Shown here piece by piece: positions 8,247 through 19,571 of a DNA stretch of 64,000 nt; the stretch's first letter is position 1, and every line of letters starts with the position of its first letter. The notes beneath the pieces were generated by a model, which ran no database searches, was not told the origin of the DNA, and saw only the letters and a list, made by a program, of their open reading frames with translations. The position numbers and the translations under genes are program-made. Origin of the DNA: Nocardioides sediminis (GTDB lineage Bacteria; Actinomycetota; Actinomycetes; Propionibacteriales; Nocardioidaceae); NCBI RefSeq assembly GCF_003047295.1, contig NZ_PZYZ01000002.1, positions 1-64,000 on the forward strand. Reading direction: 5' to 3'.

Positions 8247-9788
8247 GTGTCCACATCCACCGAGACCGCGCCCAGCACGGCGCCCGCCGCCATCCCGCGG
8301 GGTGGCACGACCATCGACGACTGGCGTCCCGAGGACGAGGAGTTCTGGGAGAGCGTCGGCCGGCCCGTCGCCCGCCGCAACCTGGTCTGGTCGATCTTCT
8401 CCGAGCACCTCGGCTTCTCGGTGTGGCTCCTGTGGTCGGTCAGCGCGGCGATGCTGCCCAAGGTCGGCTTCGACTTCACCGTCTCGCAGCTCTTCGTCCT
8501 GGTGGCGATCCCCAACCTGGTCGGCTCGCTGATCCGGCTGCCCTACACCTTCGCGGTGCCGAGGTTCGGCGGCCGCACGTGGACGGTCATCAGCGCGTCG
8601 TTGCTGCTGGTGCCGACGCTGCTGTTCGCCTGGGCGGTGCAGTCGCCGGGCACGCCGTACTGGGTCTTCTGCCTGATCGCGGCGACCGCCGGCCTGGGCG
8701 GCGGCAACTTCGCCAGCTCGATGGCCAACATCAACTTCTTCTACCCGATCCGCAAGAAGGGCACGGCGCTCGGCCTCAACGCGGCCGGCGGCAACGTCGG
8801 TGTCGCGGTCATCCAGTTCTTCCTGCCGATCATCGTGGGCGGAGCCGGCGCCTTCGGGCTGGTCGCCGCCGGCGACGCGCTGCACCTGGAGCGGGCCGGC
8901 TACCTGTACGCGGGGCTCGCGGTCGTCGGCGCCCTCGCGGCGTGGTTGTTCATGAACAACCTGACCGGCGCCAAGTCGTCCCCGCGCGAGCAGCTGGCCG
9001 TGGTGCGCTACCAGCACACGTGGGTGATGTCGTTCCTCTACATCGGCACCTTCGGGTCGTTCATCGGCTACTCCGCGGCGATGCCGCTGCTCATCCGGAT
9101 CAACTTCTGGAACCAGCCCGTGCCCGACGTCGCCGGGATCGGCATCAACTTCGCCTACTACGCCTTCCTCGGCGCCCTGGTCGGCTCGGTGGCGCGGCCC
9201 TTCGGCGGCTGGCTGGCCGACACGTACGGCGGCGCCCGGGTGACGCTGTGGACCTTCGTCGCCATGATCGCCGGCACCCTCGCGGTGGTCTACACGCTCA
9301 CCCTGCTCACGCCCGTCCCGGCCTCGCCGGTGCCGGCCGACCCGTCCGCCTTCGTGTACTCCGAGGCGACCCGCGCCGCGGTCGAGGCCAACACGGCGAT
9401 CTTCCCGTGGTTCCTGCTGGCGTTCCTCTTCGTCTTCGCCGCCTCCGGGATCGGCAACGGGTCGACGTACCGGATGATCCCGCTCATCCTGCAGAAGCAG
9501 GCCGAGCAGGCCACCACCGACGAGACGCGCGAGGCCGACATGGCGCGCGCGACCAAGGAGTCCTCGGCCGTCATCGGCATCGCCGGTGCCGTGGGCGCCG
9601 TGGGCGGCTTCCTGATCCCGCTGACCTTCGGGTCGCCGTGGGTGACCGACCCGGTCGAGGCGGTCAAGGTGGCGTTCATGGTCTTCGCCGGCTTCTACGT
9701 CGTCTGCCTGGCGACGACGTGGTTCTTCTACACCCGCCGGGTGACCGTCGCCGGCCGCGCACCGGCGCTGGCGACCGCCAACGTCTGA
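8247..9788 (+). CDS. narK: Nitrate/nitrite transporter, NNP family (MFS)
   Basis: 513 residues with about twelve membrane segments. The NNP nitrate signature [19 protein letters not shown] lies in helix 5, and a second glycine-rich signature (AGLALG-like region) is represented by [13 protein letters not shown]. It is a long form with an N-terminal cytoplasmic arm. As the first gene before the assimilatory nitrate reductase, it is inferred to import nitrate for assimilation; a second, shorter NarK occurs at 61.7 kb beside narG. GTG at 8247 has GAGGA seven bases upstream. Confidence 0.92.
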   Translation: MSTSTETAPSTAPAAIPRGGTTIDDWRPEDEEFWESVGRPVARRNLVWSIFSEHLGFSVWLLWSVSAAMLPKVGFDFTVSQLFVLVAIPNLVGSLIRLPYTFAVPRFGGRTWTVISASLLLVPTLLFAWAVQSPGTPYWVFCLIAATAGLGGGNFASSMANINFFYPIRKKGTALGLNAAGGNVGVAVIQFFLPIIVGGAGAFGLVAAGDALHLERAGYLYAGLAVVGALAAWLFMNNLTGAKSSPREQLAVVRYQHTWVMSFLYIGTFGSFIGYSAAMPLLIRINFWNQPVPDVAGIGINFAYYAFLGALVGSVARPFGGWLADTYGGARVTLWTFVAMIAGTLAVVYTLTLLTPVPASPVPADPSAFVYSEATRAAVEANTAIFPWFLLAFLFVFAASGIGNGSTYRMIPLILQKQAEQATTDETREADMARATKESSAVIGIAGAVGAVGGFLIPLTFGSPWVTDPVEAVKVAFMVFAGFYVVCLATTWFFYTRRVTVAGRAPALATANV

Positions 9789-9851
9789 CCCCCGCCGCTC
9801 GCACCCCCTCGCCGACCCCCCGCAGCCACTCGCAGACCTCGTGGAGACACC

Positions 9852-11890
<2,039 letters not shown>

Positions 11891-11894
<4 letters not shown>

Positions 11895-13279
11895 GCGAGC
11901 GGCTCGTGGTGGTCGGCGGCGGCATGGCGGCGGTGCGGCTGGTCGAGGTGCTGGGCGCTCGCGGGTACGACGGCGCGGTGACGGTCCTCGCCGACGAGGA
12001 CCACGCGCCGTACAACCGGATCCTGCTGTCGGCCGTGCTCGAGGGGACGCACGGCCCGGACGCGCTCACGTTGCGCTCGGAGCAGTGGTTCGCCGACCGT
12101 GGCGTCGGCCTGCGCCTGGGTGCCCGGGTGCTGGAGGTCGACCGCGAGGCCGGCGAGGTCATGCTGGTCGACGGCGAGCGGATCGGCTGGGACCGGCTGG
12201 TGCTCGCGACCGGCTCGATCCCCACGCTGCCGCCGGTCCGGGGGCTGGTGCGCCTCGACGGCTCGCTGCACCCCAAGGTCCACGCGTTCCGCTCGCTCGC
12301 CGACTGCCGGCGGCTCGACGACGCCGTGACCCCCGGTCAGCGGGCGGTCGTCGTGGGCGGTGGCCTGCTCGGGCTGCAGGTCGCCCGCGCGCTCACCGTG
12401 CGCGGAGTGGCGACCGAGGTGGTCGAGGGCGCACCCCACCTGCTGGCCTCGCAGCTGGGCCCCGCCGGGGGACGGGTGCTGGCCCGCGACCTGCGCCGGC
12501 TCGGGACCGAGGTCTACACCGGCGCCCGAGCGGTCCGGATGACCGACGCGGGGCTGCGGCTCGACACCGGCTACGAGCTGAGCGCCGACCTCGTCGTGCT
12601 CACGGCCGGTGGGCGACCGTCGACCGCGCTGGCCCGCCGGGCCGGCCTGATGGTGCGCCGCGGCGTGGTCGTCGACGGTTCCCTCCGTTCGGTCACCGAC
12701 GATCGGGTGCACGCGATCGGCGACTGCGCCGAGCACCGCAACCGCACCACCGGGTTCGTGCCGCCGGCCTGGGAGCAGGCCGGGGTGCTCGCCGGCGTGC
12801 TGACCGGTGAGGACGCGGCCTACGACGGCTCCCGCAGCGTCGCCCGGCTGCGCGCGACCGGCCTCGACGTCGCCGTCCTCGGCGACCCCGAGCACGCGGT
12901 GGGGGAGGTGGTCGAGATGACCAACCCGATCGCGGGGTCGCACCGGACGCTCGTCGTCCACGGCGGCCGGATCGTCGCGGCCGCCCTGGTGGGCGACCTG
13001 TCGCGCGTCGGGTTAATCACCCAGCTCTACGACCGCGGCACCGTGCTCGGACCCGACGAGCCGGGGCAGCTGCTGCTCGGCGAGCCGGCGGAGGCACCGG
13101 TCAGGCTGCCCGACGACGCGGAGGTCTGCGCGTGCGCCGGGGTCAGCGCCGGGGCGGTCCGCGCGTGCTCGTCGTTCGCCTCGTGCCGGGAGGACACGCG
13201 GGCGACCACCGGGTGCGGCGGGTGCGAGTCCGTCGTACGACGGCTGCTCGGCGAGGACCTCGCGGTCCCGGTCGGCTGA
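11891..13279 (+). CDS. nasB: NAD(P)H-FAD oxidoreductase with C-terminal BFD-like [2Fe-2S] domain
   Basis: 462 residues. The FAD dinucleotide fold begins VVVGGGMAAVRLVEVLG and the NAD fold is at [16 protein letters not shown], followed by a NirB-like small domain. The C-terminus has cysteines CAC and, 30 residues later, CGGC, the BFD-like [2Fe-2S] pattern. The ATG overlaps the nitrate reductase stop (ATGA), so it is best read as the electron-transfer partner of that enzyme, like B. subtilis NasB, passing electrons from NAD(P)H. It resembles the first half of NirB encoded at 16.9 kb. Confidence 0.88.
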
Positions 13280-13285
13280 GATGCA

Positions 13286-13368
13286 GCACGCTTCGGGCAG
13301 TTGGCCGGTCGGGCGGCCACGCTGAGCGTGGGGCGAGGGCGAGGTGACGCCAACTGCCCGCGGCGTGC
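13286..13368. repeat. 83-bp inverted-repeat element with inner hairpin
   Basis: The ends form a 20-base inverted repeat with two mismatches (GCACGC, two variable bases, CGGGCAGTTGGC at 13286-13305, against 13349-13368). Inside lies a smaller dyad, CCACGC/GCGTGG. It fills the gap between the convergent nasB and soxR genes. It could be a small non-autonomous repeat or a bidirectional terminator; no flanking target duplication was recognised. Confidence 0.65.
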
Positions 13369-13381
13369 GCCGTCCCGCGCC

Positions 13382-13852
13382 CTAGCGCCGGGTCGGGTGC
13401 GGCCGGCGGAGCGTGTCCGGCAGCAGCCCGGCGCCGGGGCCGCGCTCGTCGAGGACGTCGCCGGGGTTGGAGAACGCGCAGCTGCGCAGGCTCAGGCACC
13501 CGCAGCCGATGCACCCGTCCAGGCCGGTCTTGAGCCGCTCCAGCGCGGCGATCTGGTCGTCGAGCCGCTGCCGCCAGTGACGGGAGATGCGGTGCCAGTC
13601 GGCCTTGGTGGGCGTCCGGCCGTCCGGGAGCCGGGACAGCTCGTCGCGGATCTCGCCGATCGTCAGGCCCACGTTGGAGGCCGCCCGGATGAAGGCGAGC
13701 CGGCGCAGCACGCTGCGCTCGAACCGTCGCTGTCCGCCGGAGGAGCGGTCGGCCTCGATCAGCCCCTCCGCCTCGTAGAAGCGGATCGCGGACGCGGCGA
13801 AGCCGCTGCGCCGCGTGATCTCACCCATCGGCAACAGGTCGCGAGCGTCCAT
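13382..13852 (-). CDS. soxR: Redox-sensing MerR-family activator SoxR
   Basis: 156 residues: an N-terminal MerR helix-turn-helix (LLPMGEITRRSGFAASAIRFYE), a dimerisation coiled coil, and the [2Fe-2S] cysteine cluster CIGCGCLSLRSC near residue 125. All four SoxR cysteines are present. SoxR senses redox-cycling compounds through oxidation of the cluster. A dyad typical of its operator lies in the divergent promoter it shares with the SDR gene. ATG at 13852 begins just before the HTH. It converges on the nitrate genes. Confidence 0.95.
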   Translation of the reverse strand: MDARDLLPMGEITRRSGFAASAIRFYEAEGLIEADRSSGGQRRFERSVLRRLAFIRAASNVGLTIGEIRDELSRLPDGRTPTKADWHRISRHWRQRLDDQIAALERLKTGLDGCIGCGCLSLRSCAFSNPGDVLDERGPGAGLLPDTLRRPHPTRR

Positions 13853-13872
13853 CTCGTCAGGTCCCCTTGAAC

Positions 13873-13892
13873 TCAAGTTCACTTCAACTTGA
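13873..13892. promoter_or_regulatory. SoxR operator
   Basis: TCAAGTT (13873-13879) and AACTTGA (13886-13892) form a perfect dyad with six bases between, inside the AT-richest part of the soxR/SDR divergent region. The sequence matches the SoxR-box core (CTCAAGTT/AACTTGA). It overlaps the expected promoter spacer of the SDR gene, as MerR-family activators require. Confidence 0.75.
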
Positions 13893-13903
13893 ACCATCGT
13901 GCC

Positions 13904-14590
13904 ATGGACATCAACGAACAGGCATCGGTGGCGCTCGTCACCGGGGGAACGGCAGGGCTCGGCCTCGCCCTGACCAGGGCGCTGGCCGTGGAGGGCTGGC
14001 ACGTGATCACCGACGGGAGGAGCGCGGAGCGGATCGCCGCGGCCGCGCTCCCGGAGTCGGTCGAGGTCGTCGCGGGCGACGTCACCGACGCGGACCACCG
14101 CGCCGCGCTCGTCGCCGCCGTGGCGGCGGCCGGCCGGCTCGACCTCCTCGTGCACAACGCCAGCACGCTCGGCCCGCTGCCGATGCGGCCGCTGGCCGAG
14201 GCGTCGATCGCCGACCTCCAGCAGGTGTGGCGCACCAACATCGGCGCGCCCCTCGTGCTCACCGGCGAGCTGCTGCCCTGGCTGCGCGAGGCCGACGGCG
14301 TGGTCCTCTCCCTCAGCTCGGACGCCGCGGTGAACCACTACGAGACGTGGGGCCTCTACGGCGCCAGCAAGGCCGCCCTCGACCACGTGACCCTGACCTA
14401 CGGCGCCGAGACCGGCCTGACGGCCTACGCCGTGGACCCCGGGGACATGCGCACCGGGATGCACCAGGACGCCTTCCCCGGCGAGGACATCTCGGACCGG
14501 CCGCTGCCCGAGACGGTGGTGCCGAGCCTGCTCCGGCTGCTGGAGAAGCGTCCCGCGCCCGGCCGCTACCGGGCGGGTGACTTCTCGTGA
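13904..14590 (+). CDS. Short-chain dehydrogenase/reductase (SDR)
   Basis: 228 residues of classical SDR layout: NAD(P)-binding TGGTAGLG, structural HNAS (usually NAG/NAS), the catalytic Tyr-Lys in YGASKAALDH and the preceding Ser (SLSSDAAV). The substrate is unknown. It diverges from soxR across the SoxR operator, so it is probably SoxR-controlled, as are NAD(P)H oxidoreductases in other actinobacteria. ATG at 13904 is preferred; an upstream TTG would overlap the operator. Its stop overlaps the queA-like start (GTGA). Confidence 0.85.
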   Translation: MDINEQASVALVTGGTAGLGLALTRALAVEGWHVITDGRSAERIAAAALPESVEVVAGDVTDADHRAALVAAVAAAGRLDLLVHNASTLGPLPMRPLAEASIADLQQVWRTNIGAPLVLTGELLPWLREADGVVLSLSSDAAVNHYETWGLYGASKAALDHVTLTYGAETGLTAYAVDPGDMRTGMHQDAFPGEDISDRPLPETVVPSLLRLLEKRPAPGRYRAGDFS

Positions 14591-15639
14591 CGCTGCTCTC
14601 CGAGACCCCGACCGTCAGCTTCGCCGCGGCAGACTTCGCACCTCGCCCGGCCGAGGCGCGCGGGCTCGTCCGCGACGAGGTGCGCCTCCTGGTCGGGACC
14701 GCCGAGGGCGTCCGGCACGCCAGGTTCCGCGACCTGCCCGACCACCTGCGGGCGGGCGACCTGCTGGTCGTCAACGACTCGGCCACGGTGGCGGGCGAGG
14801 TGGACGCGACGCACCGCGGCCGGGCGGTCGTCCTGCACGTGGCCGCCCGGCTCGAGGACGGTGACCGCGTCGTCGAGCTCCGCTCCGCCCCCGACGCCGC
14901 CCGGGCGGTGCTCGACGCCAGGTCCGGCGAGGTGGTGCAGGTCGACGGCGTCCGGCTCGAGCTGGACGCCCCGTGGCCGACGGGGGAGTCCTCCTCGCCG
15001 ACGGGGACCGGCAACCGCCTGTGGCGGGCCCGCGTGCGCGGCGACCTGGACGCGGTCCTGGCCCGGCGGGGGCGGCCCATCGCCTACGGCTACCTCGACC
15101 GCCGCTACCCGCTGGCGGCCTACCAGACCGTCTTCGGCATCCGGCCGGGCAGCGCCGAGATGGCGTCGGCCGGCCGTCCGTTCACCGAGGCGCTGGTCAC
15201 CCGGCTGGTCTCGTCCGGCGTGCTCCTCGCCCCGGTCACCCTCCACACCGGCGTCTCCTCCCAGGAGGCCGGGGAGGCGCCCGGACCCGAGTGGTTCGAG
15301 GTGCCCGCGTCGACGGCGCGGCTGGTGGAGTCCGTCCGGGCCGGTGGTGGTCGCGTCGTCGCGGTCGGCACCACCGCCACCCGGGCGCTCGAGTCGGCAG
15401 TCGTGGACGGGTCGGTCGTCGCCGCACACGGCTGGACCTCCCGGGTGGTGACGCCCGCGGACCCACCGCGCGTGGTCGACGGGCTCGTCACCGGCTGGCA
15501 CGACCCGCACGCCTCTCACTTGCTGCTCGTCGAGGCGGTGGCCGGGCGCGCGCTCACCCAGGCGGCGTACGACGCGGCGGTCGCGCACGGCTACCTGTGG
15601 CACGAGTTCGGGGACGCGGCGCTCCTGCTCCCTCGCTGA
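14587..15639 (+). CDS. queA: QueA-like S-adenosylmethionine:tRNA ribosyltransferase-isomerase
   Basis: 350 residues, normal QueA length. Family segments seen: DLLVVNDSATVAGEV near the N-terminus, RGRPIAYGYLDRRYPLAAYQ, the TLHTG region followed by a variable loop, VVAVGTTATRALES and TGWHDPHASHLLLV. QueA adds the cyclopentane ring to 7-aminomethyl-deazaguanine in tRNA during queuosine synthesis. No tgt, queF or queG is near, and the gene is coupled to an SDR under SoxR, so a role outside queuosine synthesis is possible (inference). GTG at 14587 overlaps the SDR stop. Confidence 0.82.
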   Translation: MTLLSETPTVSFAAADFAPRPAEARGLVRDEVRLLVGTAEGVRHARFRDLPDHLRAGDLLVVNDSATVAGEVDATHRGRAVVLHVAARLEDGDRVVELRSAPDAARAVLDARSGEVVQVDGVRLELDAPWPTGESSSPTGTGNRLWRARVRGDLDAVLARRGRPIAYGYLDRRYPLAAYQTVFGIRPGSAEMASAGRPFTEALVTRLVSSGVLLAPVTLHTGVSSQEAGEAPGPEWFEVPASTARLVESVRAGGGRVVAVGTTATRALESAVVDGSVVAAHGWTSRVVTPADPPRVVDGLVTGWHDPHASHLLLVEAVAGRALTQAAYDAAVAHGYLWHEFGDAALLLPR

Positions 15640-15654
15640 CCACGGTCGAGCGCC

Positions 15655-16299
15655 TCACTCGATCGGAGCCGGCGACGGCGCTGTCGCGAGGTGCCGCCAG
15701 GTGCGCAGGCGCCACCGGCGGTAGGTCTCGGTGTCCCAGCCCAGGGTGCGGGTCATGTGCACGTAGGTCTCCGCGTTGCCGAGCAGTGCCGCGGTGGGGA
15801 CCACCCAGTCGAGGTCGGCCCGGGCGTGCATCAGGCCGTCGGCGAACAGCCTCTCCCAGAAGGTGCGCACCTGGCGCAGCGTGCTCTCGCGGGCATCCTG
15901 GGCCGCGCGCGCGATCACGGGCTCCTCGCCCTCGGCCTGCATGGCGACGGCGAGGACCGGCGCGGTCCGGGCCAGCAGGTCGGCGGCGTGCGTCGCCTCG
16001 GTGGTCAGGCGTTCGTCCAGGGTCGGGGCCTCCAGGGTGGCCGACACCCAGTCGCGGTCGGCGAGGCGCTCGGGCTCGAGGTCACCCACCACGGCGACGT
16101 CCACGACCCGCCTGAGCAGGTCGGCCTTGGTGGCGAACCGGACGTAGATCGTGCGGTCGGCGACCCCGGCCGCCTTCGCGACGTCGGTGAGCGTCGTGCC
16201 GCGCCAGCCGCGCTCGACGAAGAGGTCTCGGGCGGCGTCGACGATGCGCTGCTCGGTCCTGGCGGCCCGAGTGCTGGGGGCATTGACATCCGGAGGCAT
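15655..16299 (-). CDS. TetR-family repressor
   Basis: 214 residues. The N-terminal HTH is clear: RTEQRIVDAARDLFVERGW, then TTLTDVAKAAGVADRTIYVRF. The ligand-binding C-terminal domain is not diagnostic. The start at 16299 has TAGACT seven bases upstream, and this -10 lies inside one of two TGCAGTnnnACTGCA operators, so negative autoregulation is very likely. It diverges from a VOC-family gene, its probable target. Confidence 0.9.
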   Translation of the reverse strand: MPPDVNAPSTRAARTEQRIVDAARDLFVERGWRGTTLTDVAKAAGVADRTIYVRFATKADLLRRVVDVAVVGDLEPERLADRDWVSATLEAPTLDERLTTEATHAADLLARTAPVLAVAMQAEGEEPVIARAAQDARESTLRQVRTFWERLFADGLMHARADLDWVVPTAALLGNAETYVHMTRTLGWDTETYRRWRLRTWRHLATAPSPAPIE

Positions 16300-16303
16300 G
16301 AGT

Positions 16304-16343
16304 TGCAGTCTAACTGCATCAGCCATTGTGCAGTCACACTGCA
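16304..16343. promoter_or_regulatory. Twin TetR operators TGCAGT-N3-ACTGCA
   Basis: Two identical-arm 15-bp palindromes lie at 16304-16318 (spacer CTA) and 16329-16343 (spacer CAC), 25 bases centre to centre, between tetR and the VOC gene. The first covers the tetR -10 (TAGACT on the minus strand); the second lies just upstream of the VOC leader. Confidence 0.85.
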
Positions 16344-16363
16344 ACAACTCTCCGGAGGTCCTC

Positions 16364-16858
16364 ATGACACGAGCGCCGGTCCTCGCGGGCGTGCACCACC
16401 TCAAGCTGCCGGTGTCCGACCTGCGCCGGTCCCAGCACTGGTACGAGTCGCGGCTCGGTTACTGCCTGACCGAGGAGTTCCACGGCGACGGCCGGCTCGC
16501 CGGCATCGGGATGGAGCACCCCGACGGTGGCCCGGCGATCGCCTTCGTCCTCGACCCGGCACGGGCAGAGGCGGCAGCCGGCTTCGACTACTTCGCCATC
16601 GGCGTCCCGGACAAGGAGTCGATCAAGACCCTGGCCGCACGTCTCGACGAGCTGGGCGAGTCCCACGCCGGCGTGCACGTCGCGACGCTCGGCTGGATCC
16701 TGCCTCTGCTCCACGACCCCGACGGTCACGAGGTGCGCTTCTACACCCACCAGCACCACACCGATCCGCCTCCGGACGAGGTCCTCGTGGTCCACGACGC
16801 GATCGCCACCGCCCGCCGCCGGGCCGCGGAGCTGGGAGAGGACCGAGCGGGGCTGTGA
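16364..16858 (+). CDS. VOC (glyoxalase/bleomycin-resistance fold) family protein
   Basis: 164 residues with one VOC unit: N-terminal GVHHLKLPVSDLRRSQHWYE supplies the first metal-ligand His region, and DPDGHEVRFY the C-terminal Glu/His block. Members include glyoxalases, dioxygenases and antibiotic-binding proteins. No specific reaction can be assigned. An excellent GGAGG lies six bases before the ATG. Divergent from tetR across the twin operators, suggesting induction by a small molecule that may also be its ligand or substrate. Confidence 0.85.
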   Translation: MTRAPVLAGVHHLKLPVSDLRRSQHWYESRLGYCLTEEFHGDGRLAGIGMEHPDGGPAIAFVLDPARAEAAAGFDYFAIGVPDKESIKTLAARLDELGESHAGVHVATLGWILPLLHDPDGHEVRFYTHQHHTDPPPDEVLVVHDAIATARRRAAELGEDRAGL

Positions 16859-16885
16859 GGGGAGTGAGTGAGGGTTTTCCTCCCC

Positions 16886-16934
16886 GAAACATGACGTGAC
16901 CGTGCCTTTGACATGCCGCTCCTAGCGTCGCGGC
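16886..16934 (+). promoter_or_regulatory. nirB promoter region
   Basis: TAGCGT at 16923-16928 sits six bases before the nirB ATG, giving a leaderless mRNA. The string CTAGCGTCGCGGCAT is shared with the narK promoter. GAAAC at 16886-16890, 32 bases before the -10 hexamer end region, aligns with the GAAAC at 8169 in the narK promoter (31 bases); GTGAC follows at 16896. Co-regulation by GlnR or NnaR is inferred, not shown. Confidence 0.45.
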
Positions 16935-19571
16935 ATGACGCACCAGCGATCCACCCTCGTCGTCGTCGGCCACGGCATGGTCGGCCACCGCTTCGTCCAG
17001 GCGGCCATCGAGCGCGGACTCACCGAGACCCACGACATCGTGGTCATCGGCGCCGAACGCCGCCCGGCGTACGACCGCGTCGCGCTCACCAGCTTCTTCG
17101 CCGCCGAGAGCGCCGACGAGCTGTCGCTGCTGCCCGAGGGGGAGTACGACGACCCGCGGGTGACGCTGGTCCTCGACGCCGAGGTGACCGAGGTCGACCG
17201 CGCCGGCCGCGTCGTCACCTACGTCTCGCCCGCTCCCGGCGACGTCGCCGAGCCGCTGAGCAACCCCGGCCGCGTCGAGACCATCGCGTACGACGCCCTC
17301 GTGCTCGCCACGGGCGCCGCACCGTTCGTCCCGCTCGTCGAGGGCCGGGACAAGGACGGATGCTTCGTCTACCGCACGATCGAGGACCTCGAGGCGATCC
17401 GGGTGGCCAGCGCGACGGCCACCAGCGGCATCGTCATCGGCGGCGGCCTGCTGGGTCTCGAGGCGGCCAACGCACTCGTGCAGCTGGGGCTCGAGACGCA
17501 CGTCGTGGAGATGGCGCCGAGGCTGATGCCGGTCCAGCTCGACGGCTCGGGCGGCGCCACCCTGGTGCGGCACATCGAGAAGCTCGGGGTCACCGTCCAC
17601 GCCGGCGTGCTGACCGAGGCGATCACGGGCGAGGACTCCGTCGCCGGCCTGCGGATGCGTCCCGCCGGCACGGAGGAGGGCGCCGAGACCTCGACCGTGG
17701 AGGCCCAGGTCGTCGTGTTCTCCGCCGGCATCCGGCCGCGCGACGCCCTCGCCCGCGAGTGCGGCCTCGACCTCGCCGAGCGCGGCGGCGTGCTCGTCGA
17801 CGAGCAGTGCCGCACCTCGGACCCGCACGTCTTCGCGATCGGCGAGTGCGCCGCCCCGGCGGGGCGGATGTACGGCCTGGTGGCTCCGGGCTACGCGATG
17901 GCCGAGGTCGTCGTCGACGCGCTGCGCGAGGGGCCGGGCACCTTCACCGGTGCGGACATGTCGACCAAGCTCAAGCTGCTCGGCGTCGACGTGGCGAGCT
18001 TCGGCGACGCCTTCGCGACCACTCCCGACTCGCTCGAGCTCGTCTACTCCGACGCCGTCGCGGGCGTCTACAAGAAGTTGGTGGTGGCCGAGTCGGAGGA
18101 CGGGTCGTTCCGGCTGCTCGGCGGCATCCTGGTCGGCGACGCGTCGGCGTACGGCACCCTGCGTCCGCTCGTCGCCAGCGGCATCGCGCTGCCGGCCAAC
18201 CCCGAGGAGCTGATCCTCCCCGCGAGCCGCGGGAGCATCGAGCTCGGCATGCCCGACGAGGCGCAGGTCTGCTCCTGCAACGACGTCACCAAGGCGCAGG
18301 TCGTGCACGCGGTCGCGGAGGAGGGGTGCGAGGACGTCGCCGCGGTCAAGACGTGCACCCGCGCCGGCAGCACCTGCGGCAGCTGTGTGCCGCTGGTCAA
18401 GAACATCATCGAGGAGCACTTCGCCTCGGTTGGCAAGGTCGTCGACAAGGGCCTGTGCGAGCACTTCCGGCTCACCCGCCAGGAGCTCTTCGACGTCGTG
18501 GCGGTGCACGGCTACCGCCGCTTCGACGACATCGTCGAGGCCCACGGCACCGGCCGCGGCTGCGACGTCTGCAAGCCCGCGATCGCCAGCATCCTGGCCA
18601 GCCAGTTCAACGGCCACGTGCTCGACTCCGACACCCGCAGGCTCCAGGACACCAACGACGCCTACCTCGCCAACATCCAGCGCAACGGCACCTATTCGGT
18701 CGTCCCGCGGATCCCCGGCGGGGAGATCACCCCCGAGAAGCTGATCGTGATCGGCGAGGTCGCCCGCGACTTCAACCTCTACACCAAGATCACCGGCGGT
18801 CAGCGGATCGACCTGTTCGGCGCCCGGATGGAGGAGCTGCCCGCGATCTGGCGCCGGCTCGTCGACGCCGGCTTCGAGTCCGGGCACGCCTACGGCAAGT
18901 CGCTGCGCACGGTGAAGTCCTGCGTGGGGTCGACGTGGTGCCGCTTCGGCGTGCAGGACAGCGTCGGGCTCGCGATCGCGCTCGAGCTGAGGTACCGCGG
19001 CCTGCGCAGCCCGCACAAGCTCAAGGGCGGCGTGAGCGGCTGCGCCCGCGAGTGTGCCGAGGCGCGCAGCAAGGACTTCGGGATCATCGCGACCGAGAAG
19101 GGCTGGAACCTGTACGTCGGCGGCAACGGCGGCGCCGTACCGGCCCATGCCCGGCTCCTGGCCGGCGACCTCGACACCGAGACCCTCATCTCCTACCTCG
19201 ACCGCTACCTCATGTACTACATCCGCACCGCCGACCGGCTGCAGCGGACCGCGGGCTGGATCGACTCGCTCGAGGGCGGGCTCGACCGGGTCCGCGAGGT
19301 GGTCGTCGACGACGCGCTCGGCCTCGGCGCCGAGCTCGAGGCGGAGATGGCCCGGCACGTCGGGTCCTACTTCGACGAGTGGCAGGCGACCCTGGAGGAC
19401 CCCGACAAGCTGTCCCGGTTCGTGTCCTTCGTCAACGCGCCGGACACCCCCGACCCCGCGATCTCCTTCACCGAGGAGCGCGGGCAGATCAGGCCGGCCG
19501 ACAGCGAGGGACCCGTCGAGCTCGGCGCCCTGATCCCCGTCGGCGCCCCCGCAGAGGGCGCGGTCCGATGA
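16935..19571 (+). CDS. nirB: Assimilatory NAD(P)H nitrite reductase, large subunit
   Basis: 878 residues, full-length NirB. FAD fold VVVGHGMVGHRFV, NAD fold GIVIGGGLLGLEAANAL, BFD-type [2Fe-2S] cysteines in CSCNDVTK and CGSC, then the sulfite/nitrite reductase domain with the siroheme-[4Fe-4S] cysteines in SCVGSTWCRFGVQD and GCARECAEA. It reduces nitrite to ammonium in the cytoplasm with NirD, encoded in overlap (ATGA). The HemD-like NnaR gene that follows fits the siroheme/nitrate context. The ATG is leaderless by the promoter hexamer. Confidence 0.97.
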   Translation: MTHQRSTLVVVGHGMVGHRFVQAAIERGLTETHDIVVIGAERRPAYDRVALTSFFAAESADELSLLPEGEYDDPRVTLVLDAEVTEVDRAGRVVTYVSPAPGDVAEPLSNPGRVETIAYDALVLATGAAPFVPLVEGRDKDGCFVYRTIEDLEAIRVASATATSGIVIGGGLLGLEAANALVQLGLETHVVEMAPRLMPVQLDGSGGATLVRHIEKLGVTVHAGVLTEAITGEDSVAGLRMRPAGTEEGAETSTVEAQVVVFSAGIRPRDALARECGLDLAERGGVLVDEQCRTSDPHVFAIGECAAPAGRMYGLVAPGYAMAEVVVDALREGPGTFTGADMSTKLKLLGVDVASFGDAFATTPDSLELVYSDAVAGVYKKLVVAESEDGSFRLLGGILVGDASAYGTLRPLVASGIALPANPEELILPASRGSIELGMPDEAQVCSCNDVTKAQVVHAVAEEGCEDVAAVKTCTRAGSTCGSCVPLVKNIIEEHFASVGKVVDKGLCEHFRLTRQELFDVVAVHGYRRFDDIVEAHGTGRGCDVCKPAIASILASQFNGHVLDSDTRRLQDTNDAYLANIQRNGTYSVVPRIPGGEITPEKLIVIGEVARDFNLYTKITGGQRIDLFGARMEELPAIWRRLVDAGFESGHAYGKSLRTVKSCVGSTWCRFGVQDSVGLAIALELRYRGLRSPHKLKGGVSGCARECAEARSKDFGIIATEKGWNLYVGGNGGAVPAHARLLAGDLDTETLISYLDRYLMYYIRTADRLQRTAGWIDSLEGGLDRVREVVVDDALGLGAELEAEMARHVGSYFDEWQATLEDPDKLSRFVSFVNAPDTPDPAISFTEERGQIRPADSEGPVELGALIPVGAPAEGAVR

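Noticed and set aside
16908..16913. TTGACA as the -35 of nirB
   Set aside because: Only nine bases separate it from the TAGCGT hexamer, too short for a normal promoter; kept only as sequence context.
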